Below are positions 26,901-35,340 of a DNA stretch of 64,000 bases, in pieces. Both the position numbers and the translations under genes were made by a program. This DNA is from Strigamia acuminata (lineage: Eukaryota; Arthropoda; Chilopoda; Geophilomorpha; Linotaeniidae). Below the pieces are notes generated by a model. The model saw only the letters and a program-made list of their open reading frames with translations, made no database searches and was not told the DNA's origin. Position 1 is the first letter of the stretch; every line of letters starts with the position of its first letter. The stretch lies in the NCBI GenBank assembly GCA_949358305.1, contig OX442319.1, forward strand, positions 10,540,001 through 10,604,000, given 5' to 3'.

Positions 26901-27343
26901 TTTCTCGACGTAAGTTTTCTCAACTTTGATGTTCTCGAGGTTTTAGCTTCTTTTTTTTTTACAAGGGGGTCGTAGACCTAACCTTATCCGTTTTTAGCAA
27001 AGTCGACGAAATGAAGATTTTCATCAATGTATTTCAATGCATCTCTCAACCAATCACAGCGCGTCATGAAAATAATACGTTCACGTCGGACGTGAACATA
27101 GCCACTTCGAAAGAAAATATGAAATTTCAAGCAGTGCAATGACTAATTATGCGAACATCCATGTCCTCTGATCAGTTCGGATAATCGACGTTCTACTGTA
27201 CACAGAGGGCATACTTGTATATTGATTCTCATTGATTTCAGACAAGGGATCAAATGGCACTAGAAGGTGTCCAGCCTTTAGAAGATTTAATTCCTCCAGA
27301 ATTAATGGAAGGATTTAATAATTGCACCTATGATTTCAGCTAA
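2789..27343 (+). CDS. Membrane dipeptidase (DPEP/renal dipeptidase-like, M19), 5' incomplete
   Basis: Zinc dipeptidase of the DPEP family, which hydrolyses dipeptides and, in vertebrates, cysteinyl-glycine and leukotriene D4. Eight exons join in frame: 2789-2921, 8721-8871, 8943-9009, 9078-9254, 22494-22578, 26340-26415, 26485-26620, 27242-27343 (308 residues plus stop); every intron starts GT and ends AG. Visible family marks, in order: [15 protein letters not shown] (bridging Glu), LTHNCH, DLAHVS and FSHSSA (zinc His), STRN (substrate Arg), GFGGDYDG (catalytic Asp). Cysteines matching the two intrachain disulfides of mammalian DPEP1 are present, and one near the C-terminus matches the dimer Cys. 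The upstream H-x-D motif is missing, so the true start lies outside or was not found. The protein ends soon after NNCTYDFS with no hydrophobic tail, so no GPI signal is seen. N-glycosylation sequons: NST, NIS, NCT. Introns range from 68 bp to 13.2 kb. Confidence 0.93.
3327..3514. mobile_element. MITE, pogo/Tigger-type family 1
   Basis: About 188 bp with terminal inverted repeats TACAGTCGAAACTCTTTATA and its complement at the right end, bounded by TA. The interior has many ATAACGAA words. The fuller copy at 11.3 kb carries transposase remains, which is why it is placed with pogo/Tigger. Confidence 0.75.
3557..3616. repeat. Perfect 28-bp inverted repeat with 4-base loop
   Basis: Nine A, then GTTTTAAAAGGGTGTTATT, four T, then the exact complement ending in nine T. 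All 28 positions of each arm pair. It lies within the long first intron and would form a stable hairpin as RNA or cruciform DNA. Confidence 0.9.
4426..5070. mobile_element. Inverted-repeat DNA element (CTATGTTCACACT ends)
   Basis: Imperfect terminal inverted repeats: TGCTATGTTCACACTCAAAC at the left and GTTTAAGTGTGAACATTGCA at the right. A sub-portion with ACTTGACGTCACAACTGCAA and CTATCCTTAAGTGTGAACAA recurs near 15.59-15.81 kb. It interrupts a region of short direct repeats built on TCTCGCTCGTCTCG (about 4344-4415). The transposon family was not identified. Confidence 0.6.
6741..6920. repeat. Tandem array, nine 20-bp units
   Basis: Nine units of the form AAAGATGAAATTTTGGTCCA start at 6741 and recur every 20 bases; units 2-8 are identical and the outer ones differ slightly. 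Degenerate versions extend leftward. Antisense frames reading [20 protein letters not shown] come only from this repetition. Confidence 0.92.
7191..7378. mobile_element. MITE, pogo/Tigger-type family 1, inverted copy
   Basis: Ends TACAGTCGAAACTTTTTATA and ATAAAGAGTTTAAACTGTA; the interior matches the 3327-3514 copy in reverse orientation, including the GGTGTTCTACGGCCAGCCAA segment. Confidence 0.72.
7732..7751. repeat. (AAT)n microsatellite
   Basis: Short run of AAT units in the first long dipeptidase intron. Confidence 0.85.
8721..8871 (+). CDS. Dipeptidase exon 2
   Basis: Acceptor TTTGTAG, donor GTACAT. Encodes a [16 protein letters not shown] block, then GVEGGH with the Glu that bridges both zinc ions in DPEP1, and ends in LTHNCHTL plus two bases of the Trp codon. 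The His of LTH corresponds to the substrate-binding His of DPEP1. Confidence 0.92.
8943..9009 (+). CDS. Dipeptidase exon 3
   Basis: Short 67-base exon between a 71-bp and a 68-bp intron. Completes the Trp codon and encodes [20 protein letters not shown] then GK, matching the ADNW...GLSPFGQ segment of DPEP1. The donor is GTGAGT. Confidence 0.9.
9078..9254 (+). CDS. Dipeptidase exon 4 (second zinc site)
   Basis: Phase 0 at both ends, 59 codons. Encodes [18 protein letters not shown] and [14 protein letters not shown], which carry the two His ligands of the second zinc, then NSTRN with the conserved Arg that holds the substrate carboxylate. The following intron is 13.2 kb, the longest in the gene. 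Confidence 0.94.
10290..10391. repeat. Inverted repeat, about 36-bp arms and 30-base loop
   Basis: The left arm (10290-10325, core ATGTGCTCTAAAATTCTAAA) is repeated as its complement at 10356-10391. It lies between an AGGTGCATTCAA-type end near 10012 and unannotated intron sequence. It could be a MITE relic. Confidence 0.8.
11283..11860 (+). mobile_element. Longer pogo/Tigger element with transposase remnant
   Basis: Left end TACAGTCGAAACTCTTTATA; right end ATAAAGAGTATTGACCGTA. Subterminal sequence matches the short family 1 MITEs, but this copy keeps about 390 extra internal bases. Those include a coding remnant at 11559-11732. This links the short MITEs to their autonomous family. Confidence 0.75.
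11559..11732 (+). pseudogene. Decayed CENP-B/pogo-type transposase N-terminus
   Basis: Reads [20 protein letters not shown], then [14 protein letters not shown] and [11 protein letters not shown], then a stop. The pattern KRKALsleDKlkIl..id...k.s.ia.efgi..StlstilKnr.kI is the N-terminal helix-turn-helix of Tigger/pogo transposases and CENP-B. Only the DNA-binding part remains, with no DDE domain in the element, so it is an internally deleted transposase relic and not a host gene. Confidence 0.7.
12057..12411. mobile_element. MITE with TAGGTGCGTTCAA termini
   Basis: About 355 bp. The ends TAGGTGCGTTCAATCTTAAA and TTTAAGATTGAACGCACCTA are exact complements and extend further inward with small mismatches. 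The same terminal word occurs at about 10012, 34496, 34657 and 47880, so it marks a family. Confidence 0.82.
12620..13057. mobile_element. MITE family 2 (TACCGTACTGCCTC ends)
   Basis: About 438 bp bounded by TACCGTACTGCCTCATT and AATGAGGCAGTACGGTA. The GC-rich interior has repeated CGCCGGGC words in both directions. TA is the likely target duplication. Confidence 0.82.
13884..14174. mobile_element. hAT-type non-autonomous element with 8-bp target duplication
   Basis: Ends CAGGGTTTCCCAAAC and GTTTGGGAACCTCTG, flanked on both sides by CTCTATAG (13876-13883 and 14175-14182). An 8-bp duplication and CAG...CTG ends are diagnostic of hAT transposition. Confidence 0.88.
14175..18943. other. Intron stretch of dipeptidase gene without recognised gene
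   Basis: AT-rich intron sequence. Apart from the element copy at 15585-15816, it holds a near-repeat of a CGCCAATGTGGCAATTTTGT phrase at about 16690-16950 and T/A runs. Short open frames here have no recognised similarity and are treated as chance. Confidence 0.6.
15585..15816 (+). mobile_element. Partial copy of the 4.4-5.1 kb element
   Basis: Shares ACTTGACGTCACAACTGCAA, CGCCCCCATTGTGTCATGTG and CTATCCTTAAGTGTGAACAA with the 4426-5070 element, in the same order, then the GTGGTTTAAGCGTGAAC end. Two internal segments are deleted or replaced relative to that copy. Confidence 0.65.
18944..19600. mobile_element. TTAA-flanked inverted-repeat element, host of a nested MITE
   Basis: Ends TTAAGGGGTTTCATTAAATG and CATTTAATGAAACCCCTTAA are complements. 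TTAA at both borders resembles piggyBac-type target duplication, but no transposase is present. It contains a family 2 MITE at 19395-19565, so it is the older of the two. Confidence 0.75.
19395..19565. mobile_element. MITE family 2 nested in the TTAA element
   Basis: Bounded by TACCGTACTGCCTCGATTTA and TAAATCGAGGCAGTACGGTA. It splits an otherwise continuous AATAATC repeat context. Confidence 0.8.
20400..20989 (-). mobile_element. pogo/Tigger family 1 copy, inverted, with altered interior
   Basis: The right end ATAAATAGTTTCGACTGTA is a family 1 terminus in reverse orientation. The segment at about 20410-20460 matches the interior of the 11.3 kb copy (GGGCTTGTGGGTATTACAGT in reverse). Between them are unrelated bases and a run of GAAATTCGTTATAT units at about 20795-20885. 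The left boundary is approximate. Confidence 0.6.
21473..21501. repeat. (TA)n microsatellite
   Basis: Uninterrupted alternating T and A over about 28 bases in the 13-kb intron. Confidence 0.9.
22494..22578 (+). CDS. Dipeptidase exon 5
   Basis: Acceptor CATTAG, donor GTGAGT. Encodes [18 protein letters not shown] and then [10 protein letters not shown], matching SLVMVNFYNNYISC of DPEP1, with the second Cys of the second disulfide. The spacing from exon 4 equals that of the mammalian protein, which confirms the join across the long intron. Confidence 0.92.
23485..23887. mobile_element. Inner element with ATACTCTGGCTGAACTC ends
   Basis: Arms of about 60 bases: ATACTCTGGCTGAACTCAAA at the left and TTTGAGTTCAGCCAGAGTAT at the right, with GGACACTCA and TTGGTCGAGCC continuing the match. 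Related ends are seen near 1560. No coding remains. Confidence 0.82.
23890..24518. mobile_element. Inner element with repeated AACGTCATGACGTT palindromes
   Basis: Ends CTATCGTCTTCCCTCGAACA and TGTTCGAGGGAAGACGGTAG. Inside, the 14-base palindrome AACGTCATGACGTT or close variants recurs at both ends and within, alternating with TTCGAATACAA-type words. A three-fold CGTGTCAAATTCGTAT-like array lies at about 24235-24305. No protein was identified. Confidence 0.78.
25421..25932. mobile_element. pogo/Tigger family 1 copy split by a family 2 MITE
   Basis: The left half ends ATTTTGATA and the right half resumes ACTAATTGTCGTTATAACGA. Removing 25541-25861 plus one TA restores the family 1 interior seen at 3327-3514. 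Outer ends are diverged (TACCGTCTAACCTCATTATA on the left). Confidence 0.75.
25541..25861. mobile_element. Nested family 2 MITE
   Basis: CCGTACTGCCTCGATTTAAC at the left and its complement at the right, flanked by TA on both sides. The GC-rich interior repeats CCCGGCGTT words. Confidence 0.85.
26340..26415 (+). CDS. Dipeptidase exon 6 (catalytic Asp)
   Basis: Encodes [20 protein letters not shown] and then YDGVN. The Asp in GFGGDYDG corresponds to the acid/base Asp of DPEP1. The incoming codon is shared with exon 5 and the outgoing AG is completed by exon 7 to Arg. Confidence 0.92.
26485..26620 (+). CDS. Dipeptidase exon 7
   Basis: Encodes [20 protein letters not shown], then [23 protein letters not shown] and EE. 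This matches the [19 protein letters not shown] and DNLLRVFEAVE helices of DPEP1. Donor GTATGT; the next intron is almost wholly a pogo/Tigger-type element. Confidence 0.92.
26638..27200. mobile_element. Tigger-type family 3 element filling the last dipeptidase intron
   Basis: Ends TACAGTAGAGCGTCGATTAT and ATAATCGACGTTCTACTGTA, TA-bounded. It starts 18 bases after exon 7 and stops 41 bases before the last exon. A related copy lies at 46048-46595, and fragments of its interior occur at about 29680-29745 and 34405-34495. Confidence 0.78.
26816..27109. mobile_element. Element nested in the family 3 Tigger copy, 9-bp duplication
   Basis: Arms carrying GTGGCTATGTTCACGTCCGA and TCGGACGTGAACATAGCCAC, with GCGCTGTGATTGG / CCAATCACAGCGC further in. 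AAAGAAAAT occurs directly at 26807-26815 and 27110-27118, as expected for a target duplication. A single-ended relic is at about 4160-4215. Confidence 0.78.
27242..27343 (+). CDS. Dipeptidase last exon with stop
   Basis: Encodes 33 residues beginning [20 protein letters not shown] and ending NNCTYDFS before TAA. It has the single late Cys typical of the family but no C-terminal hydrophobic stretch. A different last exon could add a GPI signal, but none was seen nearby. Confidence 0.85.
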   Translation, partial: TRDQMALEGVQPLEDLIPPELMEGFNNCTYDFS

Positions 27344-27492
27344 TGCTGCTTGGAAGTAATAAGTCACATTGACTATGTTGGAAAATGAGAATAAGACTTG
27401 CTTGCAATTTATTTGGGGGAAGTACATGAGATGCTGTGGGAACATGCACATCTGTTGTAGAAGATCAGGACATGCATTTTTGATGTAAAAGA

Positions 27493-27498
27493 AATAAA
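27493..27498 (+). terminator. Polyadenylation signal AATAAA of dipeptidase gene
   Basis: Canonical AATAAA lies 150 bases after the dipeptidase stop codon, on the coding strand. It is the first such hexamer after the stop that I noticed. Confidence 0.6.
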
Positions 27499-28331
27499 AT
27501 CAATCATTTTTATATCTCGAGTTTTAAGGCTGGGCAATACTCTGTAGGTTCATAACTGAGCAAAAAAAATATGCTTCAGTTTTTATTTTTTATTTTTTAT
27601 TTTATTATTTTTTTGTTTGAACTTTTGGATGTGGGAAATTAGATTTTGTTTTTGTTTGTGGTTGACTGATTGCCGTGGAGGTTCCAGTGCTTTGCTGAGT
27701 AATTCTGCATTTTCACATTTCAACTTGTTCCACTTGAATATTGTTGAAAGCAGAAAAGTGGATTTTTTAATGAAATTACAGGCCTGGCTCTACCATTTAA
27801 GCCAAATAGACAATTGTGTAGCAGTGGTTCTTAATCAGGGGTGCACGAACCTCTTGGGGATATGAGACACACCTTCTGGGGGTACTGCCTTAAAGATTTT
27901 TTTCATTGAATTAAAGTTTATTTGGGATTATTAGGTTTTGTTCGTTCAAAAGATTAAATAACATCTAAAGTTTGGGGCCGGTAACTTTGTGCTAAATTCA
28001 AACTGCTCATCCCGATGTGCACAGACATTTAATATGGTTCAGATATAGTCAAATTGTGTATTATATATTTCTTGTTTCTTTTATTGATTTATTGGTATTA
28101 CTATTTATTTTCTTTGGTTTAGAAATACAGAAACTCCTCAGCTTACGAACATCTGAGATACAAACTTCAAATTTGTGGCAATGTTGTTTACTATAAATTT
28201 ATTACTGTATTTTACTGATTAAGAGTTGCCTTCGAATAGTAGCCGCGGCTGAGACACCAAGAATACCGTATTTTTGCAAAAGTGTGGTATTGTTTCCGTA
28301 CGCTTCGTTCAGACTTTGTTTGTTACATTAA

Positions 28332-28734
28332 CCTTTCCATAGCCATGGCTAATACTACACATGTGCAGCCATGGTCGGTCATTTCTGCCTTTTTTTCAAA
28401 AATCCTTCTGCACATGTGCACAATCACATTTTTCCTGGTGCAATCGCATTTTTCCTGGTAAAAGCACATGTTTTAGGACTAATTTTAATACGCCACCTAG
28501 TGCAAACAGATGGCAAAGCAGTGTACGGCGCTCCCATTAAGGGTGTTTTATGTTATAAATATTAAATTATCTTAATAATAATTGATAAACTATTCGTATT
28601 TAGACATTATAAAATAAGAAAAAAAAGTTTTTCAGGAATAAAAGTTAACCTCATTAATTAATTTTCAGGAAAAAAAGAATTAGTGATTTTTCCACTTCTG
28701 TAATTTTTTTTGACCCACCTTGGCTATGGGAAGG
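28332..28734. mobile_element. TTAA-flanked element inside an older repeat
   Basis: CCTTTCCATAGCCATGGC at the left and GGCTATGGGAAGG at the right, with TTAA directly outside each end (28328-28331 and 28735-28738). Excising it and one TTAA restores GTTACATTAA, the sequence seen in reverse at about 1955-1965. The TTAA target fits piggyBac-type insertion. Confidence 0.75.
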
Positions 28735-31700
28735 TTAAACAAACGTATCAACAAGATGTGGGTCTCTTCATTTTGGCGCCAACTATAGCTCCCTGGAGAG
28801 AGATTCGTTTAAAAAAACTGGTAAGGTTATATTCGCGGGAGGGCGATAGCCCCCCCCCACCCTCTTGTTAGAAAAAAAAGAAAAACAATCTTTCAATGTG
28901 AGGCGGACGCAGCCTAAAAAACCGGCGGCGAAATGAAGCGACTTTGAATCCTTCACGCAGAATAAAATGTGCAGATTGAATTTAGCATCCAGACGCCAGG
29001 CATGTGTTTTACTGTGACAACTGACAAATGTGCAATTTTCATTGTTTGTGGGAATAAAAACTGAACATTTTTCCTGGGGTTTGAGAAAGTATTTTGAGAA
29101 TCTAATGTGTAGTGGACTCCTAAAAGGTACTGTGCTGAGGGCTGACCGTCTAAATTATGACCGTCTAAATTATGCATTGGCTATTGTTTTTTCTTTCGGC
29201 AGTCTTCTAATTACTAACCCTTCATTTGCTTTACTCTCTGACAGGCCAATACATAAATAAATGTTAAATCTGAGCTTGGTAATATCATATATTGGAATTT
29301 TTGGTGCATATTATATGCGCATATAACGAAATTTATTTTGCATATATATATCCGGGGTCTAGTAATATGTTTTGCATTTCTTCTATGACTAAAATACTAA
29401 ATATTTAATTTTGTGAAAGCCACATATCACGACAATTAAATGGGTGTCAATTTACCGGGGTTATTTAAATGGGAGTCAATTAACCAAGGCGGGAGTTGAA
29501 CTGGTGGTGAGTCGGTTAGGTTAATTGAGGTTCTTAGTCAACATATAAATTTACCTGGTGAATTATTATCAGTTTAAAGCCTGGTTCACACTTGCGGAAT
29601 TGTTGCAGCTGGAGTTTGCTGTGATTGGCTGCGAAAAAAATCGCGCGGTATTCTTTAGTTATTTTCCTGTTTGTAAACAGTAAATACAATCTTTACATCA
29701 TATTTACTTGACTTTCCGGTAAAGTAAATATGAAACTTCAAGCAGTGTTTGTATCATAAAATCAATATTTGTTTTTCAGAAAGTATGAAATATTTCTTTT
29801 CTTTGTTTATTTAATTAAGGATGCACCGAATAGTAAAATCACTGAATACCAGATATTTACCAAATTTATTAATCTATCTAAATTATTATATCAAAAAACT
29901 GAAAAAGCATTAATTATTAATGTTTTTAAAATTAATATTTGAAATTAATTAATGGAAAATTATATAAAACGGCCTGTGGGTTTCTTTAAAAACGTTGTTA
30001 TGCTCTGTTAAAGGCGAAATGTCAGGAAAACTTAGGCATAAGGCTATTTGCGTTTAGGGACAAGTACTTTGTTGAATAGGAAATGTTTTTTCCTATTGAT
30101 TTTTTGTGCTAAAATTTTGTGACTTTGTTTATGCAATAATAAACTAAATCTCAGGTGAAATTTGTAGTGATTGATCATTTATTTAATTAAATATTCAACT
30201 TGGAAATTTTCTGTCTTTTAAAGCTCCAGCATAACTTTTAAGCTGACTTTGCTGGATTAATAAAGAGCGCTTCAGTTAAACAATTTTTGGCTTTTACCAG
30301 TAGTGTTTAAAACCACCACCAGATGGTTCAAACTTATTTTTATTCTTTACATATTGCGCCCTCTCTAAAGTTAGTTGCGAACAAAAAACAAACTAAACGG
30401 CGCTCTAACCAATCAACCTAAAAATTGTCCCTAAATGCGTAATGCCTTATACCAAAACGGGTGCCTTTCAGAATCTGCATGTCAGAGATTCGAATTTTTC
30501 GTAGGATTCGGTTAAGCTGGATTCAGATCAGATTGGTGCGGATTGACGCTAATCAGATTTCGGTAACCGATCTGATCTAATCTGCGGGTAAATGGATTGC
30601 ATACGGTCTGAATGCAAGCTTAGAATTCTACCGAACATTACCAGATGTTCAAGTTGAGTAGCCTGAAATCGAACAATGGAATTTACTATTCAGCTGAATA
30701 GTGTCATTTCCTACCGTTCATTTTGTGCATCCCTAAATCCAACTATTTTTTCAGTTTGCAGAAAGCTTTAAATAATGGAAAGATGACAACTTAAAGGTGA
30801 GCTTTGCAAAACTGGCACTCAGAGTATGAGTACAGCTGGTTTAAATCTGATGAATTGCAAGTAGCAAAATGGTGAAATGACATAAATATTCTTATCTGTG
30901 GAAACATTTTAAAAATTAATTTTTCATCACTTTTAACAGCAACTCTTTCTATCTCTTTAAATTAAGAGCTTGTGTGGAGCAATTTGTCTTCTCTGGTTAA
31001 GTTGCAAGTCACATCCATGAGATGGTTAAGAACAATCAGTCTGTGTTTCAGTTCCATATTTCCCAAGAGACCAACCACAGTTAAACCTGTCCACAACAAC
31101 CAGCAATGATGCCAAAAAAGTGGTCAAATTGACAGGTCACATTTGCCACAGGTGGTAACTCAATAACTGGACAATTGTAAACTCAGGGGCTTATCCTCTT
31201 TAAAATAATGTATTTGAGAAGACAGAAGTGACAAAAATTTTGTCATGGCTTTGTAGACAGCTAAGCTTCCTAAATTCACTGGCTCCGTTGCATATTAAAA
31301 GCTTAGTACTCATAAGCAGTTTCCTACATAGGAAACCAGTCTGCCCACAGAAATTTTGCTTACAGAAAAAACTGGTACTCACAAATTTCATTCCGGCCTT
31401 GGAATGTCTGTGAGATATGTTCTGTGACATAAAAAATTAACTTTCTGGCATGTCGATGCAACAGAAAGCTGATCTTTGCACAAACAAATTCAGAGTACTC
31501 GGAAAGCATTGCGGTAATGTGACCGGTCGTGATCGGTCATACACAAGGCGGAGGTGGATACAGAAAACAAAGACGGAAAATACTAAAAAAAAAAAAAAAA
31601 ATTGATGCTTTCATTCAGTGGCTTATAAAGAAGGAAAAAAATTAGAAGTGAATTCAATGCTTAATAAACGCACCAATTGACAGCACCGCTAGTAAAAGTT

Positions 31701-34495
31701 CAGTAATCTCGTTTAATGTGTCAATAGACGCAACTGTCATTAAGAGTATCATTACTTTCACTGTGGAGTTGACTGCAGGACAAGCTACTCCCTAATCGGA
31801 GTTAATTGTCTTTATTTTATGTGTGTTGGGAGCTGTAATTGTACGTTCAACTGCCTAATTTTATACAGATATGATGTGAACTAGCAAACTTAATATTGCT
31901 GCTACATAAAAAATACGGTATTTTTTCGATTCTACGACGTACTTTTTCCATATATAAACCTCTCTAAGAACAGGGTGTGTCTTGCAATCTAAAGTCTAAA
32001 GGTGGGTTCACACTTATGTTCACACTATGAAGTAACGTAACGTAAAAACATCTTACTATCGATGGTGTCTTAGAATCAAAGAAATACGGTAGCAATGTTA
32101 ATGTCAAGGCCTTTGTCTGGTGAGATGGGGCAAGGCCAGTCACAAAAGTGGGGCCTGTGGGAATAAAATCCATAAATGAATGCATAAAGCATATATATTT
32201 TATCATTTTTTATTTATATTGCAGTAAAGCCTAAGTATTTTGTAGTGGGATTACCGGTAGGCTACAGTTGTCGTTTTTTATACCATCTTTATTTTGCTAG
32301 CAAAAGATGAATTGGTTAAAGTGGCAGCACAAAATACGAACAGCTGTGAGATATAGGGGTGGAAAAAGCACTTATTCTATATTGATAACTGCAATAAAAC
32401 AAATTCGATTGAGAAATTCTTCTGTTGAAAAAGTGTCACGTTGATCTATCTCATTTTTCAAATGACATGTGATAAAAACAGATAAGTGGTTTTTTTTTTT
32501 TATTTTTTTTTTCAAAAATGTTCTTTTGCTTCTCTTACTTGCTCATTTCACTTCTGCTGTTTGTTATTATGCAAGATTGATTATAGGTAGGAAAACCCAA
32601 TTTTTATTTAAATTTAAAATTTCAGTCAAGTCATTCGATAAATTATTCATCTTGATGGTGACCATAGCTCGAATGTTGATGTCTGGTGTTTAACCTAGTG
32701 GCAAAACACAAAATTACTCACAATTTCAATTGCCAGCATAGAGTGAGGGTCCAGTTTTTTCGAACACGACTGTACTATAAATGCTCTCATTGAGTGTGGG
32801 ATGCTAATTGAACGCCGTGTTCTTTTCAACGCGGGTCTAAATTGAACAAAACGATTGAAATATTTGAATTGACCATACTTGTTGAATCCAATATCTAAAT
32901 TTCTGTCAATTGAGCATTTAAGGTAATGATTAAGGTGGAATATATTGATGTTTTGACAGGTGGGGACTTCCATAGTGTTTTTAATGTTTAATTTTTTTGC
33001 TATATGTTTATTGCTGGGTCGTCTTTAAAAAAGAGAAAGTTTTCTTATACAAATATTTTTTTTTCTATTGTGCTTTTTGATATTATTTTTTCATGTTTTA
33101 ATTTCTCAAAAGAACTCTTCTTTGAGTTTCTTTCTTTATTTGAGAATTTTACAACCACTGCTGAAGAAAAGATTTAGCTGCCTTTCAAAGATATTGCAGT
33201 GAATTTTTTATTTAGTTCTTATTGGTCTAATCAAAGTGTTTTAAAGCAATGCTCAGTCTTAAAATATCTATAAATGAAACAATTGTTAGATTGTAAATAA
33301 CCAAAACTGAAAAATATTGTGAAAAATTATTTTTTTGACAGAAAATGAAATTACATTCCAAATGTTAATGTATATAAAAGAAACATGTTTGTTATTGCAC
33401 ATTTTAAAGTAAAAAAAAAAATCTAGGCGCATTTAATTACTTGTTCGTTGAAATTGAATTGTTACACACAATTGTACACAATGCATGCTTTTTAAATGTG
33501 ATCCGGTGGATTGTTTTACCTTAGACGATTAATACAACACTTCAGATCTGGCAGTTTTACACTAGCTGCATTTAAAAATAAAAATAACAATTTTAGTTTA
33601 AGTGTATTTTAAGTTTTAACATGGGTTTAAACAGGAAATGATGTCATTTTGGGTTTAAAATTGAAGTAAAACACAAAATATTTTAGTTTTTGAATGCAGC
33701 TGCTGTTTAAAAATGAAGCAATCTTGTCTTGAGGCGAGCAGTAGACTAAATCCCTTGTTTGGGGTTGTATTTCGGCGTTCCGATGTTGCATGGATGTTTT
33801 GTTGCACAACCTGCACAACTGGACGCAGTAGCCCTGACCAAAATACAATAAAGTATCATCATTCTGCGGATTGTTCAAGTCTAATGGAAACATGGTGAGC
33901 CGCCATTTGTCCGCAGAAAGTTATAATATTCTAGCAACAGGTGGTGCCGGTTTTACATGTGGTAAGGTCAACATTGTGTACTCAAAAATGGCAGATGGGA
34001 AGTCCTGTATTAATCGCCGGAGGTTTCACCATGAATTAAACATGGAAATAAAAGAGATAAGCAACAACCTTTCCGACTTTGGTAAATTCCAGCATTATGT
34101 GATACAGTAAAAGCTGTTTTATCTGCCATTGGAATAACTGGAAAGCTCTATTAACCGGGGTCTATCGCCCAGCACTGTAGGTTGTGAGAATGCACAAGTG
34201 CACCTGCTATGTTTGTTTTTGATTGCCTATGTGTTTTGGAAGCTGAAAATAAAAAATAAAAAGTTTAAAAGTAGTGTCTCTGACTATAAAGAAAAAAATA
34301 TTTTGAATGTAAAACAGGCAAAAATCGGGAAAACGTTACAAACACGCCAGGTAACAAAACTTTAATTGGTGTGGAAATAAGCAAAAAAACATTGACAGTA
34401 AACATTATCTTGAATGTCAGTAAATACAAATTTTACATCATGTTTACTTGAATTTAAATTTTGTAAGTATGAAATTTCAAGCAGTGAAAGTACAG

Positions 34496-34657
34496 TAGGT
34501 GCATTCAATAAGTCTAAAGCGTATGCAAAACTCGTTTCGTGTTTGCACGTGACGTCATTCCCATTCCCATTGAATAACATGTTATTCAATGGGAATGACG
34601 TCACGTGCAAACACGAAACGAGTTTTGCATACGTTTTAGACTTATTGAATGCACCTA
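34496..34657. mobile_element. Foldback element, near-perfect 162-bp palindrome
   Basis: Starts TAGGTGCATTCAATAAGTCT and ends AGACTTATTGAATGCACCTA. The two halves pair almost throughout, with a few mismatches and a six-base duplication (CCCATT) in one arm, around a centre near ACATGT. The arms include TGACGTCA-like and CACGTG words. Confidence 0.88.
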
Positions 34658-34679
34658 GTATCTATCTAGATGCCATGTA

Positions 34680-35049
34680 AAGCTAGGTTCACACTTGTGT
34701 TCACACTAAGGGCGATGCAACGCAACGCAAGGAAAAATTAGTTAAACACAACCCAGAGTCTGAAACAATTGATGTTGCATCTGGTCAATCAGATGGTTTC
34801 AATGAAACCTGGAATTGGATCTAGTTCCGGAATCCGAAAATGGCAGCCTGTTTGCATGAGGCAAAGTCTCGCCATCCAGACGTGAATTGACGAGAGTTGG
34901 AGTCGATCGTGATTGGTTGGCCGCAAAAACTTTCCTTGCGTTGCGTCACTTACTTCAAATTGTAGTTGAAGCTGGCGTCAACGTCAAGAATTATTGGACG
35001 CAAGCAGCTTGCGTTGCGTCTAGTGTTAACACAAGTGTGAACCTAGCTT
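34680..35049. mobile_element. Inverted-repeat element with AAGCTAGGTTCACACTTGTG ends
   Basis: The left arm includes GTTCACACTAAGGGCGATGC and AACGCAACGCAAGG; the right arm has TTGCGTTGCGTC and CACAAGTGTGAACCTAGCTT. Related ends are seen near 29580 and 32000. It begins 22 bases after the foldback at 34496-34657. Confidence 0.78.
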
Positions 35050-35084
35050 AATTGTGTTATTTCGGTAGTGTATCAATACTAGAC

Positions 35085-35340
35085 TTTGACCGATATCGAT
35101 ATTTTGCAGTATCGCCGATACCGATACCTGCGCCGATATTAAAATTAAAATGTCCGACCCCCCCCCCCCCCAACCCCCAAAATAAAAAAAATTAAATTAA
35201 AATTGCGTTTATTAATTTATTTTATGTTTTAGAAATGTTTTTGAAGCAGTATACGTATCGGCCACGCAAAAAAATATCGGATCTGATATCGGTGAATATT
35301 GAAATATAGGCCGATAGCCGATATCGATACCGGTCTTTAA
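35085..35340. mobile_element. Probable hAT-like element rich in CGATATCG words
   Basis: Left GACCGATATCGATATTTTGC and right GCCGATATCGATACCGGTC form inverted ends, with further GTATCGCCGATACC words inside. No clear target duplication was found, so the boundaries are approximate. Confidence 0.5.
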
